Positions 8,174-18,104 of a stretch of 64,000 nt of DNA are shown piece by piece (positions within the stretch are counted from its first letter, which is position 1; every line of letters begins with the position of its first letter). The notes under the pieces are model-generated. The model had not been told where the DNA came from. It searched no databases and saw only the letters and a list, made by a program, of their open reading frames with translations. This DNA is from Parahaliea mediterranea. Its GTDB lineage: Bacteria; Pseudomonadota; Gammaproteobacteria; Pseudomonadales; Halieaceae. The stretch is taken from contig NZ_JAFKCZ010000011.1 of NCBI RefSeq assembly GCF_017255185.1, forward strand, positions 99,922 through 163,921, given 5' to 3'. Both the position numbers and the translations under genes were made by a program.

Positions 8174-10552
8174 ATGAAAATAACTACTTGTTCCACCCGT
8201 CAACGTCCGCTGGCGACAGCGCTGGGCGGCCTGCGCCTGCCGGCGGTTGTGATTGGCGGCGCCATCGCGGCCACGGCCATGGGCGCGGCGCAAGCCCAGG
8301 AAGTCAGAAGGGGCTCATCCGCCGCGCTGTTGGAGGAGGTCGTGGTCACCGCGCGCAAACGCGCCGAGGAATCCCAGGACGTCCCCCTGGCGATATCGGC
8401 TTTCGGCGCCGATCAAATCGAGGCCCTCAAGGTGCGCGACCTCACCAACCTCTCGGTGGGACTGCCCAACGTCGCGCTCGACGATGTGGGCACCACCCGC
8501 GGCACCGCGAACTTCTCCATCCGCGGCCTGGGCATCAACAGCTCCATCCCCTCAATAGACCCGACCGTGGGCGTGTTCATCAACGGCGTCTATCTCGGGG
8601 TCAACAACGGCATCATCTTTGACGTGTTCGACCTCGAAAGCATCGAGGTGCTGCGCGGCCCCCAGGGGATTCTGTTCGGCCGTAACGTAACCGGCGGCGC
8701 CATCCTCATGAACACCAAGAAACCGGGCGACGAACTGGACGCCACGGTGCGGGCGGCGATCGACGGCGGCGGCGACGGCGGCATGAACCGCTACCTCATG
8801 GGCGCCATCGGCGGCCCGGTCACCGAAAACCTGGGGCTGCGCCTGACCGCCTACCTCAACGACGACGAGGGCTACCACGAGAACCAGTTCGACGGCAGCG
8901 ATGTACAGGCGGTGGAACAGCAAATGGTCCGCGGCACCCTGGTGTGGACGCCAACCGACCGCAGCGAACTGGTGGTGCGCTACGAAAACACCGACATCGA
9001 CGGCGACGGACCGGTCGCCCAGTCACACATCAACGGCTCGGGCTTCCCCGGAACGCCCTTCAACGCCGACCGGGACAGCTTCGACGCCAATTACGACCTG
9101 ATCGGCAACCAGAAGATCGAATCCGACTTCCTCACCGCCGAGCTGAACATCGATGTCGGCCTGGGCGACGGCACCATTACCGCCATCTACGGCTGGCGCG
9201 ATTCCGAGTCCTCCGCGCTCAGCGATATCGACGCCCAGCCACTGGCCCTGTTCCACGCCCCCTCCGACCTGAAAACCGAGCAGAACAGTTTCGAGTTGCG
9301 CTACAACGGCCAGTTTGGCCGCGCCAATGTGACAACCGGCGCCTACTGGTTCGACAACGACATGGACTACCACGAGCGGCGCAACCTGCTCGGTTTCCTG
9401 ACCAATGCCCTCACCGGGGGCGCCCTGCCCGACAGCGTCCCCTTCCAGATCCAGGACGGCGGCGGCTTCTACTCGGTGGAAACCGTGGGTATCTTCGCCG
9501 CGATGGACTACGAGCTGACCGACAAACTGGTGCTGACCGCCGGCGCGCGCTGGTCCTCCGAGGAAAAATCGGCCCGGATCGCCTCGCTCAACGTCAACAC
9601 CAACGTGCTCGACCTGGGGACAACCCTGGCCACCGGCGTGCCGGCGTACGCCAACCCGATAACCGGCACCGACACGCGCTGTAACTTTGTCGAGGGCCCC
9701 GCCTGCCCCATCGACTTCGCGGACGACGAAACCTGGAACACCTTTGCGCCGAAAATCGGCCTGGCCTACTTCCTGGACGACCGCTCCCAGGTATACACCC
9801 ACTGGAGCCGCGGTTTCCGCTCCGGCGGCTACAACCTGCGCAACACCAACCCGGCCTTTTCACCCGGCCCCTTCGACGAGGAGCAGGTCGACAGCTTTGA
9901 GGTGGGTTACAAGTCCACCCACGACTGGGGTCGCCTGAATGCCGCGGTTTTCTATAACGACATCCAGGACATGCAGCGCGAGGTCAACCGCTCCGACCCG
10001 GATTCCGGGGTGGCGCAGATCATCGACAACACCGCCGATGCCACCATCATGGGGCTGGAAATCGACGGCACCTTCACCCTGACCGACAACCTGCTGCTGC
10101 AGGCCACGCTGGGCTACATCGACGCCAGTTACGACAAGGTCATCTTCGACCTCAACAACGATGGCGAGGTCAACGGCGCCGACAAGGACCTGGAGCTGCC
10201 CCGCGCGCCCGAGCTGACCTACAGCGTGGGCCTCAACTACGACATGACCATTGGCAACTGGGGCTACGCCACGGCGCGCCTGAGCTATGCCTACCGGGAT
10301 GAAATGGCGTACACCGACAGCAACTTCGGCTACATCCTGGAGCAGGACATCGTCAATGCCGGCCTGGACTTCTACTCCAACGGCGGCCACTGGGTCTTCT
10401 CGCTCTACGGGCGCAACCTGCTCGACACGGTGAAACACGGCGGCGATACCCAGCTGCCCGACATGCTCGGCCCGGTGCCGCTGGGCGGCACGTTCTCACC
10501 GCTGAGCAAGGGCCAGCAGTACGGCGTGGAGGTAACCTACAACTTCTTCTGA
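8174..10552 (+). CDS. TonB-dependent outer-membrane receptor
   Basis: 792 residues from the ATG at 8174, which has GAGGGAG about 8 nt upstream; an in-frame extension to 8018 would overlap the reductase gene. A long signal peptide ends near AAQAQE. It is followed by a TonB box-like LEEVVVTARKR, a plug domain (DVPLAISAFGADQIEAL, FSIRGLG, VEVLRGPQG) and a 22-strand-type barrel ending in VEVTYNFF with terminal Phe. The class is the broad sphingomonad/marine type often used for steroids, terpenoids or aromatic compounds, not a clear siderophore receptor. A loop reading DLNNDGEVNGADKDLELP looks like a single EF-hand calcium loop. It follows the HMG-CoA reductase by 71 bp. Confidence 0.93.
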   Translation: MKITTCSTRQRPLATALGGLRLPAVVIGGAIAATAMGAAQAQEVRRGSSAALLEEVVVTARKRAEESQDVPLAISAFGADQIEALKVRDLTNLSVGLPNVALDDVGTTRGTANFSIRGLGINSSIPSIDPTVGVFINGVYLGVNNGIIFDVFDLESIEVLRGPQGILFGRNVTGGAILMNTKKPGDELDATVRAAIDGGGDGGMNRYLMGAIGGPVTENLGLRLTAYLNDDEGYHENQFDGSDVQAVEQQMVRGTLVWTPTDRSELVVRYENTDIDGDGPVAQSHINGSGFPGTPFNADRDSFDANYDLIGNQKIESDFLTAELNIDVGLGDGTITAIYGWRDSESSALSDIDAQPLALFHAPSDLKTEQNSFELRYNGQFGRANVTTGAYWFDNDMDYHERRNLLGFLTNALTGGALPDSVPFQIQDGGGFYSVETVGIFAAMDYELTDKLVLTAGARWSSEEKSARIASLNVNTNVLDLGTTLATGVPAYANPITGTDTRCNFVEGPACPIDFADDETWNTFAPKIGLAYFLDDRSQVYTHWSRGFRSGGYNLRNTNPAFSPGPFDEEQVDSFEVGYKSTHDWGRLNAAVFYNDIQDMQREVNRSDPDSGVAQIIDNTADATIMGLEIDGTFTLTDNLLLQATLGYIDASYDKVIFDLNNDGEVNGADKDLELPRAPELTYSVGLNYDMTIGNWGYATARLSYAYRDEMAYTDSNFGYILEQDIVNAGLDFYSNGGHWVFSLYGRNLLDTVKHGGDTQLPDMLGPVPLGGTFSPLSKGQQYGVEVTYNFF

Positions 10553-10577
10553 GGGGGGGAGTTCCTTCCGGGCATCC

Positions 10578-10603
10578 AGGGCGGCCAATGGCCGCCCTTT
10601 TTT
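10578..10603 (+). terminator. rho-independent terminator
   Basis: A perfect inverted repeat, GGGCGGCCA and TGGCCGCCC, separated by one A (a shorter loop-bearing stem in practice), is followed by TTTTTT. It lies 26 bp past the TonB receptor stop. It may also serve the convergent ketosynthase gene. Confidence 0.85.
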
Positions 10604-10630
10604 ATGGGCGCCTTCTAGTGGACGCCCTGT

Positions 10631-12487
10631 TCAATCGCCCAGACGCATGTCGCCATAGGGGGAGTCCAGGTCCAGCGCCACGGTGTGCGGCCCCACCTGC
10701 ATCTCCCGATCGCTCACGCGCACGTCGTCGTCACCCAGCACCCCGTGGTCGAAGCGGTAGGTCGGCGCCACCTCGCCGGCGATCATCGCGCTGTCGTAGG
10801 CCGCCTGCCGCTCGCGCACCGCCTCGTTGGCGCCCTGCCAGCGCTTGCACGCGGCCTCGCCGTGGCGCGCCGCCAGCATGCGTTGGGTCACCGCCGGGCC
10901 CAGCAGCGCCGCGGTGGCGTTGTTGCCGCCAAACCCCTTGGAGTTCACCAGGGTGTAGTGCAGTTGCGCCGGGTCGATTTCCCGGTGTTTGGCACTGAAG
11001 GCCAGGTTGTCCCGGTGCACGTCGTCGGCCAGGCCGTCGATGGTGGAGATCCCCGGGATGATGCCGTGCCGCCAGATCCCCAGGGTGCTGGTGACCTGGT
11101 CGCCGGAGGCGGAGCCCAGGGAGTGCCCCAGGTAGCATTTCAGCGCCGCCACCGGCCACTGCTCGATGCCGAAAGCCTTCGCGGTCTCATCGAGGATGCG
11201 CGACTCGGTGACCCGGTTCTGCGGCGTGCCGGTGCCGTGGGCCTGGACCAGGCCGCCGCGGCGCAGGGCCTGCTCGCCGATGATCGCGCGCACCGCCGCC
11301 ATACCCTTGGCCATGGTGATGTAGTTGCCCACGCCGGGGCCGGAAATCGACTTCTTGTAGCCGTCGGCGTTGACGAACACATCGGTGGCGGCGCCGAACA
11401 CGGTGGCGCCGAGCTCCATCGCCAGCGCGTCGTCGAACAACACCACCATCTGCGCCGATTCCGCGATGGTGAAACCGCAGTTCTCGGCGAAGGGCCGGCA
11501 GGCCCGCCGGTGGTCCGGTTCGCGGTCCGGGGCCAGCCCGTCCAGTTCCCGCAGGCCCTTGTCGGTGGCCAGGGCGCCCATGGCGGCGTAACCCTCCATC
11601 ACCTCGGGATTGACCGGCGCCTCGGCGGAACCAACGAAAGCGACGCGGGCCCGGCCGCTGCGGATGTCGTCGATCCCCAGGCGCAGGTTGTAGAGGAAGG
11701 AGGCGCAGGCCCCCAGCGAGGCGCCGGTGGAACCCAGGCTGCCCAGTACATAGGCGTTGACGAAGTCGGCGGGCATTTCCGCCAGGCTCAGGGGACAGAA
11801 TTTGGAAGTCACCCGCTGGCCGTTGTAGCGGGCTTTCAACATGCCGCCGGCGCCGGCCCCATCGAGCTGGCCCATGGCGCTGCCGGCGTAGACACTGACC
11901 TGGTCCACGCTGACCCGCGCCGCCACCTGCTCCCAGTCCAGGCCCAGGCTGCCCAGGGCGTCGGAGGCGGCGTAGACCATCATCTGCAGGCCCCGCGGAT
12001 GGTTGCGCGAGGGGTAGAGCTTGCCGGGTTCGAAGCCGGTGGGCAGCTGGCCCGCGGCCTTCACCTCGAACTCCCGCGTGGTGGGCAGCAGGAATTCCTG
12101 GCGCCCGCGGATGCGCACGTTGACGTGGGTCACCGAGGTGGGTGTCACTTCCCACTCCGGCGGTATCTCCTCCGGCAGGTACTGGCGCTTGATATCGAAG
12201 CTTACCGGCTGGCCGTTACTCTCGGTGGGAAAACGCCGGTTCCACAATACCTTGTCCACATCGAAATGATTGTGTTCCACCCGGCGTACCAGGGTGTGGG
12301 CGAGGATATGCTCGGCGTTCGCCTCCTCCAGGCCCATCAGCCGGGCCAGGGCGGCGAATGTGCGCTCCCGCTCGGCGGCCGGCAGGGCATCCTGCACCAT
12401 CCGCCGGTAGGCGTGGTGGGCCGAGGCCCGCCCCGCGCCGTTGATACCGCCGAAACCCACGATCACTGGTAAGCGCTGACCACTCAT
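10631..12487 (-). CDS. beta-ketoacyl-ACP synthase, FabY-like
   Basis: 618 residues, longer than FabB or FabF (about 410). The catalytic triad of a condensing enzyme is visible: Cys261 (LGACASF), His417 (AHGTGTPQ) and His455 (LGHSLGSASGDQ). The opening LPVIVGFGGINGAGR and the long N-terminal extension before the ketosynthase core resemble Pseudomonas FabY (PA5174), which starts fatty-acid synthesis by condensing acetyl-CoA with malonyl-ACP. No acyltransferase, ACP or ketoreductase domain is fused or adjacent, so a polyketide role is unlikely. Single-gene unit, divergent from the GlxA-like regulator. Confidence 0.72.
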   Translation of the reverse strand: MSGQRLPVIVGFGGINGAGRASAHHAYRRMVQDALPAAERERTFAALARLMGLEEANAEHILAHTLVRRVEHNHFDVDKVLWNRRFPTESNGQPVSFDIKRQYLPEEIPPEWEVTPTSVTHVNVRIRGRQEFLLPTTREFEVKAAGQLPTGFEPGKLYPSRNHPRGLQMMVYAASDALGSLGLDWEQVAARVSVDQVSVYAGSAMGQLDGAGAGGMLKARYNGQRVTSKFCPLSLAEMPADFVNAYVLGSLGSTGASLGACASFLYNLRLGIDDIRSGRARVAFVGSAEAPVNPEVMEGYAAMGALATDKGLRELDGLAPDREPDHRRACRPFAENCGFTIAESAQMVVLFDDALAMELGATVFGAATDVFVNADGYKKSISGPGVGNYITMAKGMAAVRAIIGEQALRRGGLVQAHGTGTPQNRVTESRILDETAKAFGIEQWPVAALKCYLGHSLGSASGDQVTSTLGIWRHGIIPGISTIDGLADDVHRDNLAFSAKHREIDPAQLHYTLVNSKGFGGNNATAALLGPAVTQRMLAARHGEAACKRWQGANEAVRERQAAYDSAMIAGEVAPTYRFDHGVLGDDDVRVSDREMQVGPHTVALDLDSPYGDMRLGD

Positions 12488-12611
12488 TACCGCCTGTCAC
12501 CTCACTGTCATACAAAGACCCAGTGTAGGACCAGCACCTGTCACGCGGCTATGCGATTACAGACACAGTTTATGTTATTTTGGACAAACGAAATCCTCAT
12601 TGCCAATTGCC

Positions 12612-13613
12612 ATGTATACCGCCGTCGCCGTGCTCTACCCCGATGCCCTCGCCACCAGCGTCACCCTGCCAATGGAAATCCTGCAGGCGGCGAGCCAGCT
12701 GGCCAGCGTGAGCGAGCGCGGACGGCCACAGGTGCGCTTCCTGCTTGCCGGGCCGGACACCGCCCCCATGAGCCTGGCCTCGGGCATCGTGTTGCAGCCC
12801 ACGGTGCGCTACCGGGAACTACCGCCGCCGGACCTGATCCTGCTGCCCGCCATCTGGCGCAACCCCCGCCCCACCCTGCTCGCCGCGGGGCCGTGGCTGG
12901 GGCTGCTCGCCGATGCCGCCGCCAGGGGCACCCGCATCTGCACGGTGGGCACCGCCAGCGCGCTGCTGGCGGAGACCGGCCTGCTGGACGGGCGGCCGGC
13001 CACCACGCACTGGAACTACTTCAGGCAATTCAGGCGCCGCTATCCGAAAGTCCAGCTCAAGACCCGGCACCTGATCACCCAGAGCGACAACCTCTACTGC
13101 GTGGGCAGCGTGAATTCCATCGCCGACCTCATGGTGCACATCGTCGAGGGCTGGTTCGGCACCCGCGTCGCGCGGGCCGTGGAGCAGCAGTTTTCCCCGG
13201 AAATCCGCCAGTCCTTCCGCGCCGCCGCCTACCAGGGCGGCGCGGGCAACGCGCACCACGACGAGACCGTGCTACAGGCCCAGCAGTACCTGCAGGAGCG
13301 GCTGACCGACGGCTGCAATCTCGGCGAGCTGGCCCGGCGGCTGGGCATCAGCCCGCGCACCCTGAACCGGCGATTTCGCGAGGCCACCGGGCTCGGCCCC
13401 CAGCAATACCTCAACAACCTGCGCCTGGGCACCGCCCGGGACCTGCTGCGGCGCAGCAACCTCAGCGTCAGCGAAATCAGCTGGCAGGTGGGCCTGCAGG
13501 ACGTGAGCTACTTCTCCCGCCTGTTCCGCCGGCACCACGGCGTCAACCCCATACGCTACCGGGAGGCCGCCCGGGGCAAGCTGTTCGACCCCCGGGACGC
13601 CGAGTCGACATGA
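12612..13613 (+). CDS. GlxA-type transcriptional regulator (DJ-1/PfpI + AraC HTH)
   Basis: 333 residues from the ATG at 12612; a TTG four codons upstream also exists. The N-terminal domain is a DJ-1/PfpI-like amidase fold with ICTVGTASALLAETGLLDGR, and the reactive Cys position is part of that segment. It continues with ATTHWNYFRQF and ITQSDNLYCVGSVNSIADLMVHIVE, typical of GlxA regulators. The C-terminal AraC domain has LARRLGISPRTLNRRFREAT and ISWQVGLQDVSYFSRLFRRHHG. The ligand is unknown. It is divergent from the FabY-like gene (124 bp between starts), so it may regulate that gene. Confidence 0.88.
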   Translation: MYTAVAVLYPDALATSVTLPMEILQAASQLASVSERGRPQVRFLLAGPDTAPMSLASGIVLQPTVRYRELPPPDLILLPAIWRNPRPTLLAAGPWLGLLADAAARGTRICTVGTASALLAETGLLDGRPATTHWNYFRQFRRRYPKVQLKTRHLITQSDNLYCVGSVNSIADLMVHIVEGWFGTRVARAVEQQFSPEIRQSFRAAAYQGGAGNAHHDETVLQAQQYLQERLTDGCNLGELARRLGISPRTLNRRFREATGLGPQQYLNNLRLGTARDLLRRSNLSVSEISWQVGLQDVSYFSRLFRRHHGVNPIRYREAARGKLFDPRDAEST

Positions 13614-13629
13614 CGTCCAAAGCCCCCCC

Positions 13630-13652
13630 TGTAGGGTCGAATTCATTCGACC
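13630..13652 (+). repeat. REP-like palindrome, copy 1
   Basis: A TGTAGGG head is followed by the 8-bp inverted repeat GGTCGAAT and ATTCGACC with a 2-nt loop. The same element recurs at 59834-59856 and, with compensated base changes, at 63841-63863. It sits between the GlxA-like gene and the thiolase. Confidence 0.7.
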
Positions 13653-13747
13653 AACACCCACCGGCGCGACCAGATAAACGCGCCCCCACAGGGGCCCGGC
13701 TTGTGCCCAATCGGGCTCTGTGGCTAAATGTCCGCCCATTTTCCCGG

Positions 13748-13777
13748 TGGGGCGCCCCCGCGCCGCACCCTACACCC
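13748..13777 (-). repeat. inverse REP-like element (second half of a BIME-like pair)
   Basis: On the minus strand the sequence reads TGTAGGGTGCGGCGC, a short GC loop, then GCGCCCCACC, forming a stem of about 10 bp with one mismatch. It carries the same TGTAGGGT head as copy 1 but in the opposite direction about 100 bp away, which is the arrangement of paired REP elements. Confidence 0.5.
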
Positions 13778-13800
13778 ACCTCAACGACCGGAATCGAGCC

Positions 13801-14982
13801 ATGAGCAATGAAGCAGTAGTCATCGTCGCTGGCGCCCGCACGCCGATGGGCGGCCTGCAGGGCAGCCTGTCTGAAGTCACCGCCCCCGAACTGGGCGCCA
13901 CCGCCATTGCCGAGGCCCTGTCGCGCAGCGGCGTCGATGCCGCCGATATCGACGAGGTCTTCATGGGCTGCGTCCTGCCCGCCGGCCTCAAGCAGGGACC
14001 GGCGCGCCAGGCGGCCATCGGCGCCGGCATCCCCAAGTCCGCTGGCGCGGTTACCCTGAACAAACTCTGCGGTAGCGGCATGCAGGCCACCATCTTCGGC
14101 TACGACAGCATCCTCGCCGGCACCAACAAGGTGGTGGTGACCGGCGGCATGGAAAGCATGACCAACGCGCCCCACGTACTGCCCGGCGCCCGCGGCGGCC
14201 TGCGCACCGGCCACAAGACCATCTACGACCACATGTTCCTCGACGGGCTGGAAGACGCCTACACCGGCCGCGCCATGGGCAGCTTCGCCCAGCAGACCGC
14301 CAACGAGCGCGGCCTGACCCGGGAGCAGATGGACGCCTTCGCCATCGAGTCCCTGACCCGCGCCAAGCGCGCCATCGATGACGGCTCCCTGAAAGCCGAA
14401 ACCGCTCCGGTCACGGTGAAAACCCGCAAGGGCGAGACCGTGGTGGTGGACGACGAGCAGCCCCACAAGGCAGCCCTGGACAAGATCCCCAACCTGCGCC
14501 CGGCCTTCGACAAGGAAGGCACCATTACCGCCGCCAACTCCAGCTCCATTTCCGACGGCGGCAGCGCCCTGGTGCTGATGGCCGAGAGCGAAGCCGAGCG
14601 CCGGGGCCTCAAGCCCATGGCCCGCATCGTGGCTCACGCGCGCCACAGCCAGGAGCCTGCGGAATTCACCATCGCCCCGATCGGCGCGATGAACAAGCTG
14701 TTCGAGAAAACCGGCTGGAGCAGCGACGACGTCGACCTGTTCGAGATCAACGAGGCCTTCGCCATGGTCACCATGCTGGCCATGCAGGAGCTCGGCCTGG
14801 ATCACGACAAGGTCAACATCCACGGCGGCGCCTGCGCCCAGGGCCACCCGATCGGCTCCACCGGCTCGCGCATCATCGTCAGCCTGATGTACGCCCTGCA
14901 GAAATACGGCAAGCAGCGCGGCGTCGCGGCCCTGTGCATCGGCGGCGGCGAAGCCACCGCGGTAGCCATCGAGCTGCTATAA
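13801..14982 (+). CDS. acetyl-CoA C-acetyltransferase (thiolase II)
   Basis: 393 residues, the standard size for a biosynthetic or degradative thiolase. The acyl-accepting Cys90 is in NKLCGSGMQ, His349 in AQGHPIGSTG and Cys379 in CIGGGEA, and NEAFA is also present. It catalyses reversible condensation of two acetyl-CoA or thiolysis of 3-ketoacyl-CoA. The ATG at 13801 is chosen over an in-frame start at 13720 because the upstream part is repeat DNA. The stop codon TAA (14980-14982) is itself the start of a 51-bp tandem repeat. Confidence 0.93.
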   Translation: MSNEAVVIVAGARTPMGGLQGSLSEVTAPELGATAIAEALSRSGVDAADIDEVFMGCVLPAGLKQGPARQAAIGAGIPKSAGAVTLNKLCGSGMQATIFGYDSILAGTNKVVVTGGMESMTNAPHVLPGARGGLRTGHKTIYDHMFLDGLEDAYTGRAMGSFAQQTANERGLTREQMDAFAIESLTRAKRAIDDGSLKAETAPVTVKTRKGETVVVDDEQPHKAALDKIPNLRPAFDKEGTITAANSSSISDGGSALVLMAESEAERRGLKPMARIVAHARHSQEPAEFTIAPIGAMNKLFEKTGWSSDDVDLFEINEAFAMVTMLAMQELGLDHDKVNIHGGACAQGHPIGSTGSRIIVSLMYALQKYGKQRGVAALCIGGGEATAVAIELL

Positions 14983-15081
14983 AAAGGGGTCAGAACCCTT
15001 TTTCTGCGTAAAAGCAGGGGTCAGGTTCCCTAAAAAGGGGTCAGAACCCTTTTTCTGCGTAAAAGCAGGGGTCAGGTTCCC
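14980..15081 (+). repeat. perfect 51-bp tandem direct repeat (two copies)
   Basis: Positions 14980-15030 and 15031-15081 are identical over 51 bases. Each contains AAAAAGGGGTCAGAACCC followed by TTTTTCTGCG, then GGGGTCAGGTTCCC. The first copy starts at the thiolase stop codon. Each copy holds sequence complementary to the element at 15088-15105, so the block can fold as a hairpin. Confidence 0.9.
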
Positions 15082-15105
15082 GGTAAAAGGGCTCTGACCC
15101 CTTTT
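15031..15105 (+). terminator. long inverted repeat, probable terminator after the thiolase
   Basis: AAAAAGGGGTCAGAACCC in repeat copy 2 (from 15032) pairs with GGGCTCTGACCCCTTTTT at 15089-15106 with one mismatch. The right arm ends in a T run, so on the plus strand it can end thiolase transcription about 30 bp before the ribB start. The family of GGGGTCAGA-type repeats is often seen with REP-associated transposases, but none is visible here. Confidence 0.55.
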
Positions 15106-15134
15106 TGGTTGATAACTGAAGGCGGCACCAGCTC

Positions 15135-16247
<1,113 letters not shown>

Positions 16248-16280
16248 TGGACCTGGAAAAACCTCGCAAGGCTTTCCCAG

Positions 16281-16313
16281 GCCCTCTTTGCGGCGCATGC
16301 CCGCAAAGAGGGC
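16281..16313. terminator. strong 13-bp hairpin downstream of ribB
   Basis: GCCCTCTTTGCGG (16281-16293) and CCGCAAAGAGGGC (16301-16313) are perfect complements around a 7-nt loop CGCATGC. There is no T tract on either side, so its termination role is uncertain. Placement 34 bp after the ribB stop suggests a 3' RNA structure. Confidence 0.6.
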
Positions 16314-16527
16314 CGCTAAAAATCCATCGCCACGTAACCAATGATGCAGGTTGTTGTTCAACAACCTGCTAGAACTCCTTGCGCCGCAAACCGCATCGCA
16401 GTCGCCGCCACCGACAGCCATATTGTGATGTAAAGCCCGCAATACGACAAAAATCCAAATGGTTTATTTACGCCATTTCCGCACCGTGCTAGTGTCCCAT
16501 GCTCACTTAGATTGTGAGGATCCCACC

Positions 16528-16749
16528 TTGCGCAAGCTCCTTGTCCTTGCCGCGACTTTAGCCTCTGGATTTGCGATAGCCCAAAGCCTGCCAGTGTTCG
16601 GCCTGGCAACGTTTGGGCATGCCACATTCGGCGCGGCGGTACCCGCGACAGCGGTTCCGGCGATGCCGCTATGGGCGCTGTCCCTTATGGCCACCGCCCT
16701 CTGGGGCTGCGCCTACGCAGTGAAGCCAACAACCAAAAAAACCAACTAG
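16528..16749 (+). CDS. small secreted or membrane protein with C-terminal hydrophobic sorting-like tail
   Basis: 73 residues from TTG at 16528, which has AGGA 7 nt upstream; a longer frame from 16459 lacks a good ribosome site. Residues 2-17 form a typical signal sequence (RKLLVLAATLASGFAIAQ). A short stretch of Phe-Gly-Ala-Thr-Pro residues follows, then a second hydrophobic helix VPAMPLWALSLMATALWG and a basic tail KPTTKK. The VPxMPxWAL helix plus basic end resembles IPTL/midcut-type exosortase recognition sequences, but I cannot confirm that. It lies 15 bp upstream of the collagen-like gene and is probably co-transcribed with it. Confidence 0.5.
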   Translation: MRKLLVLAATLASGFAIAQSLPVFGLATFGHATFGAAVPATAVPAMPLWALSLMATALWGCAYAVKPTTKKTN

Positions 16750-16764
16750 CCAAGAGACATTCTC

Positions 16765-18039
16765 ATGCGATATGTAATTCCGCTATCGATGGCGATCAGC
16801 TTTGCCGCGAGTGCCGCCTCCAATGTGCCCCACACCTTTCAGGACGGGGATGTCATATCCGCCGATAAATTCAACGACAACTTCCAGGCTCTGAAGAATG
16901 CAATAGACGCGGTACCGCAAGGCGCTACGGGTCCAGCTGGTCCAACTGGCCCAACGGGACCACAAGGGCCGGCTGGAGCAGATGGCCTGGACGGTGCGCA
17001 GGGCGCTCCGGGTCCAACGGGTGCACAGGGTCCGGCGGGCGCGCCGGGTGCACCGGGTGCGCAGGGTCCGGCGGGCGCTCAAGGCCCAGCCGGCGCACAG
17101 GGTCCAGCGGGCGCGCAAGGCCCTGCAGGCGCACAGGGACCAACAGGCCCAACGGGCCCTGCTGGTGAGTCTACCTCTTCTTTTGGGGCCGGCACCGCGG
17201 GTTCGATAGTCATTAGCAGTGACACCAACTGGAACAGCGTCGCGCCGACCAACGGAGACTACCAGTTCGAAAACCTGACCATTGATCCCGGCGTGCTTCT
17301 AACCGTACCCAGCGGAACAGTGATCCGGTGTTCCGGGACATTTACCAATAACGGCACAATCCTGGTGCTGGAAGGCATGCCGGGCGAACGATGGGCGGGT
17401 AATCCCGACCCTTTTCCGTCCCTTGCCGGTAACGCGATGACACCCGCCCAAAAAGGCGGGGGGCTGGCTTTCCCGGCTTCGCGGCTGCGCCATGTCCTCG
17501 ACCCCGGGCCATTTGGTGGCGGCAATGGCGCGCAAGGAAATGGCAGCCCGAACAATGATGGAGGCGCCGGCGGCGGCTCTCTCGTCATTCGCGCCGGGGG
17601 CTCTTTCGTCAATGCCGGCACCATTTTGGCCCCGGGCGGCAATGGCTCCCCGGGGGATGGCAGCGGCAGTGACGATGGCGGCGGCGGTGGCGGTGGCGGC
17701 TTCCTCATTTTCGCATCGGAGACAGGTATCACCAATACAGGCACCATCGACGTTTCGGGTGGGGACGGCGCCGACGGCGACCCGGGCGAATGCGGCGGCG
17801 GTGGCGGCGGTGGCGGCGTCATCCACTTGCTCTCGCCCAATGCCAATGCCGTGGGCGGAACAGCCCTGCTCTCGGGAGGGGCGCCGGGAACGACCGTCTG
17901 CACCAACAGCGGCGCCCCCGCCGGCGGTGCGATGGGTGGCAACGGTGGCGCGGCGTCCGACGACTCGCTTGCAGCGAGCGCGGGCTCGAATGGCCTGGTG
18001 TTAAGAACCCAGACGTCTTCTCCCGGCAGCCTTTTTTAA
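16765..18039 (+). CDS. secreted collagen-like glycine-rich protein
   Basis: 424 residues. A signal peptide (ends near AASA, residues 1-18) is followed by a short helical segment [18 protein letters not shown] that could trimerise. Then comes an uninterrupted Gly-X-Y tract, residues about 53-134 (about 27 triplets, many GAQGPA and GPTGPT). The C-terminal ~285 residues are rich in Gly, Asn, Asp and Thr, with phrases such as [24 protein letters not shown] and [12 protein letters not shown], suggesting a repeated beta-structure interrupted by poly-Gly. Likely an extracellular or surface protein. The 18-bp codon repeats make copy-number change likely. No anchoring signal is visible at the C-terminus. 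Confidence 0.85.
   Translation: MRYVIPLSMAISFAASAASNVPHTFQDGDVISADKFNDNFQALKNAIDAVPQGATGPAGPTGPTGPQGPAGADGLDGAQGAPGPTGAQGPAGAPGAPGAQGPAGAQGPAGAQGPAGAQGPAGAQGPTGPTGPAGESTSSFGAGTAGSIVISSDTNWNSVAPTNGDYQFENLTIDPGVLLTVPSGTVIRCSGTFTNNGTILVLEGMPGERWAGNPDPFPSLAGNAMTPAQKGGGLAFPASRLRHVLDPGPFGGGNGAQGNGSPNNDGGAGGGSLVIRAGGSFVNAGTILAPGGNGSPGDGSGSDDGGGGGGGGFLIFASETGITNTGTIDVSGGDGADGDPGECGGGGGGGGVIHLLSPNANAVGGTALLSGGAPGTTVCTNSGAPAGGAMGGNGGAASDDSLAASAGSNGLVLRTQTSSPGSLF
16917..17172 (+). repeat. collagen-type coding repeats (9/18-bp units)
   Basis: The DNA for the Gly-X-Y tract is built from near-identical 9- and 18-bp units, for example GGCGCGCAAGGCCCTGCA variants encoding GAQGPA six times in a row. This is a candidate slip-strand site within the collagen-like gene. 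Confidence 0.8.
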
Positions 18040-18104
18040 TCGGCAACTCACCAAGCGCGGCGCTCCCCGACTGTCCTGGCGGGGCGCGCCGCGCATCGTC
18101 TCCG

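Noticed and set aside
10631..12487. Ketosynthase as part of a polyketide cluster
   Set aside because: There is no acyltransferase, ACP, ketoreductase or tailoring gene nearby, and the long N-terminus fits FabY.
16917..17172. CRISPR array from the periodic repeats
   Set aside because: Units are 9-18 bp, contiguous and in frame as Gly-X-Y codons, without spacers.
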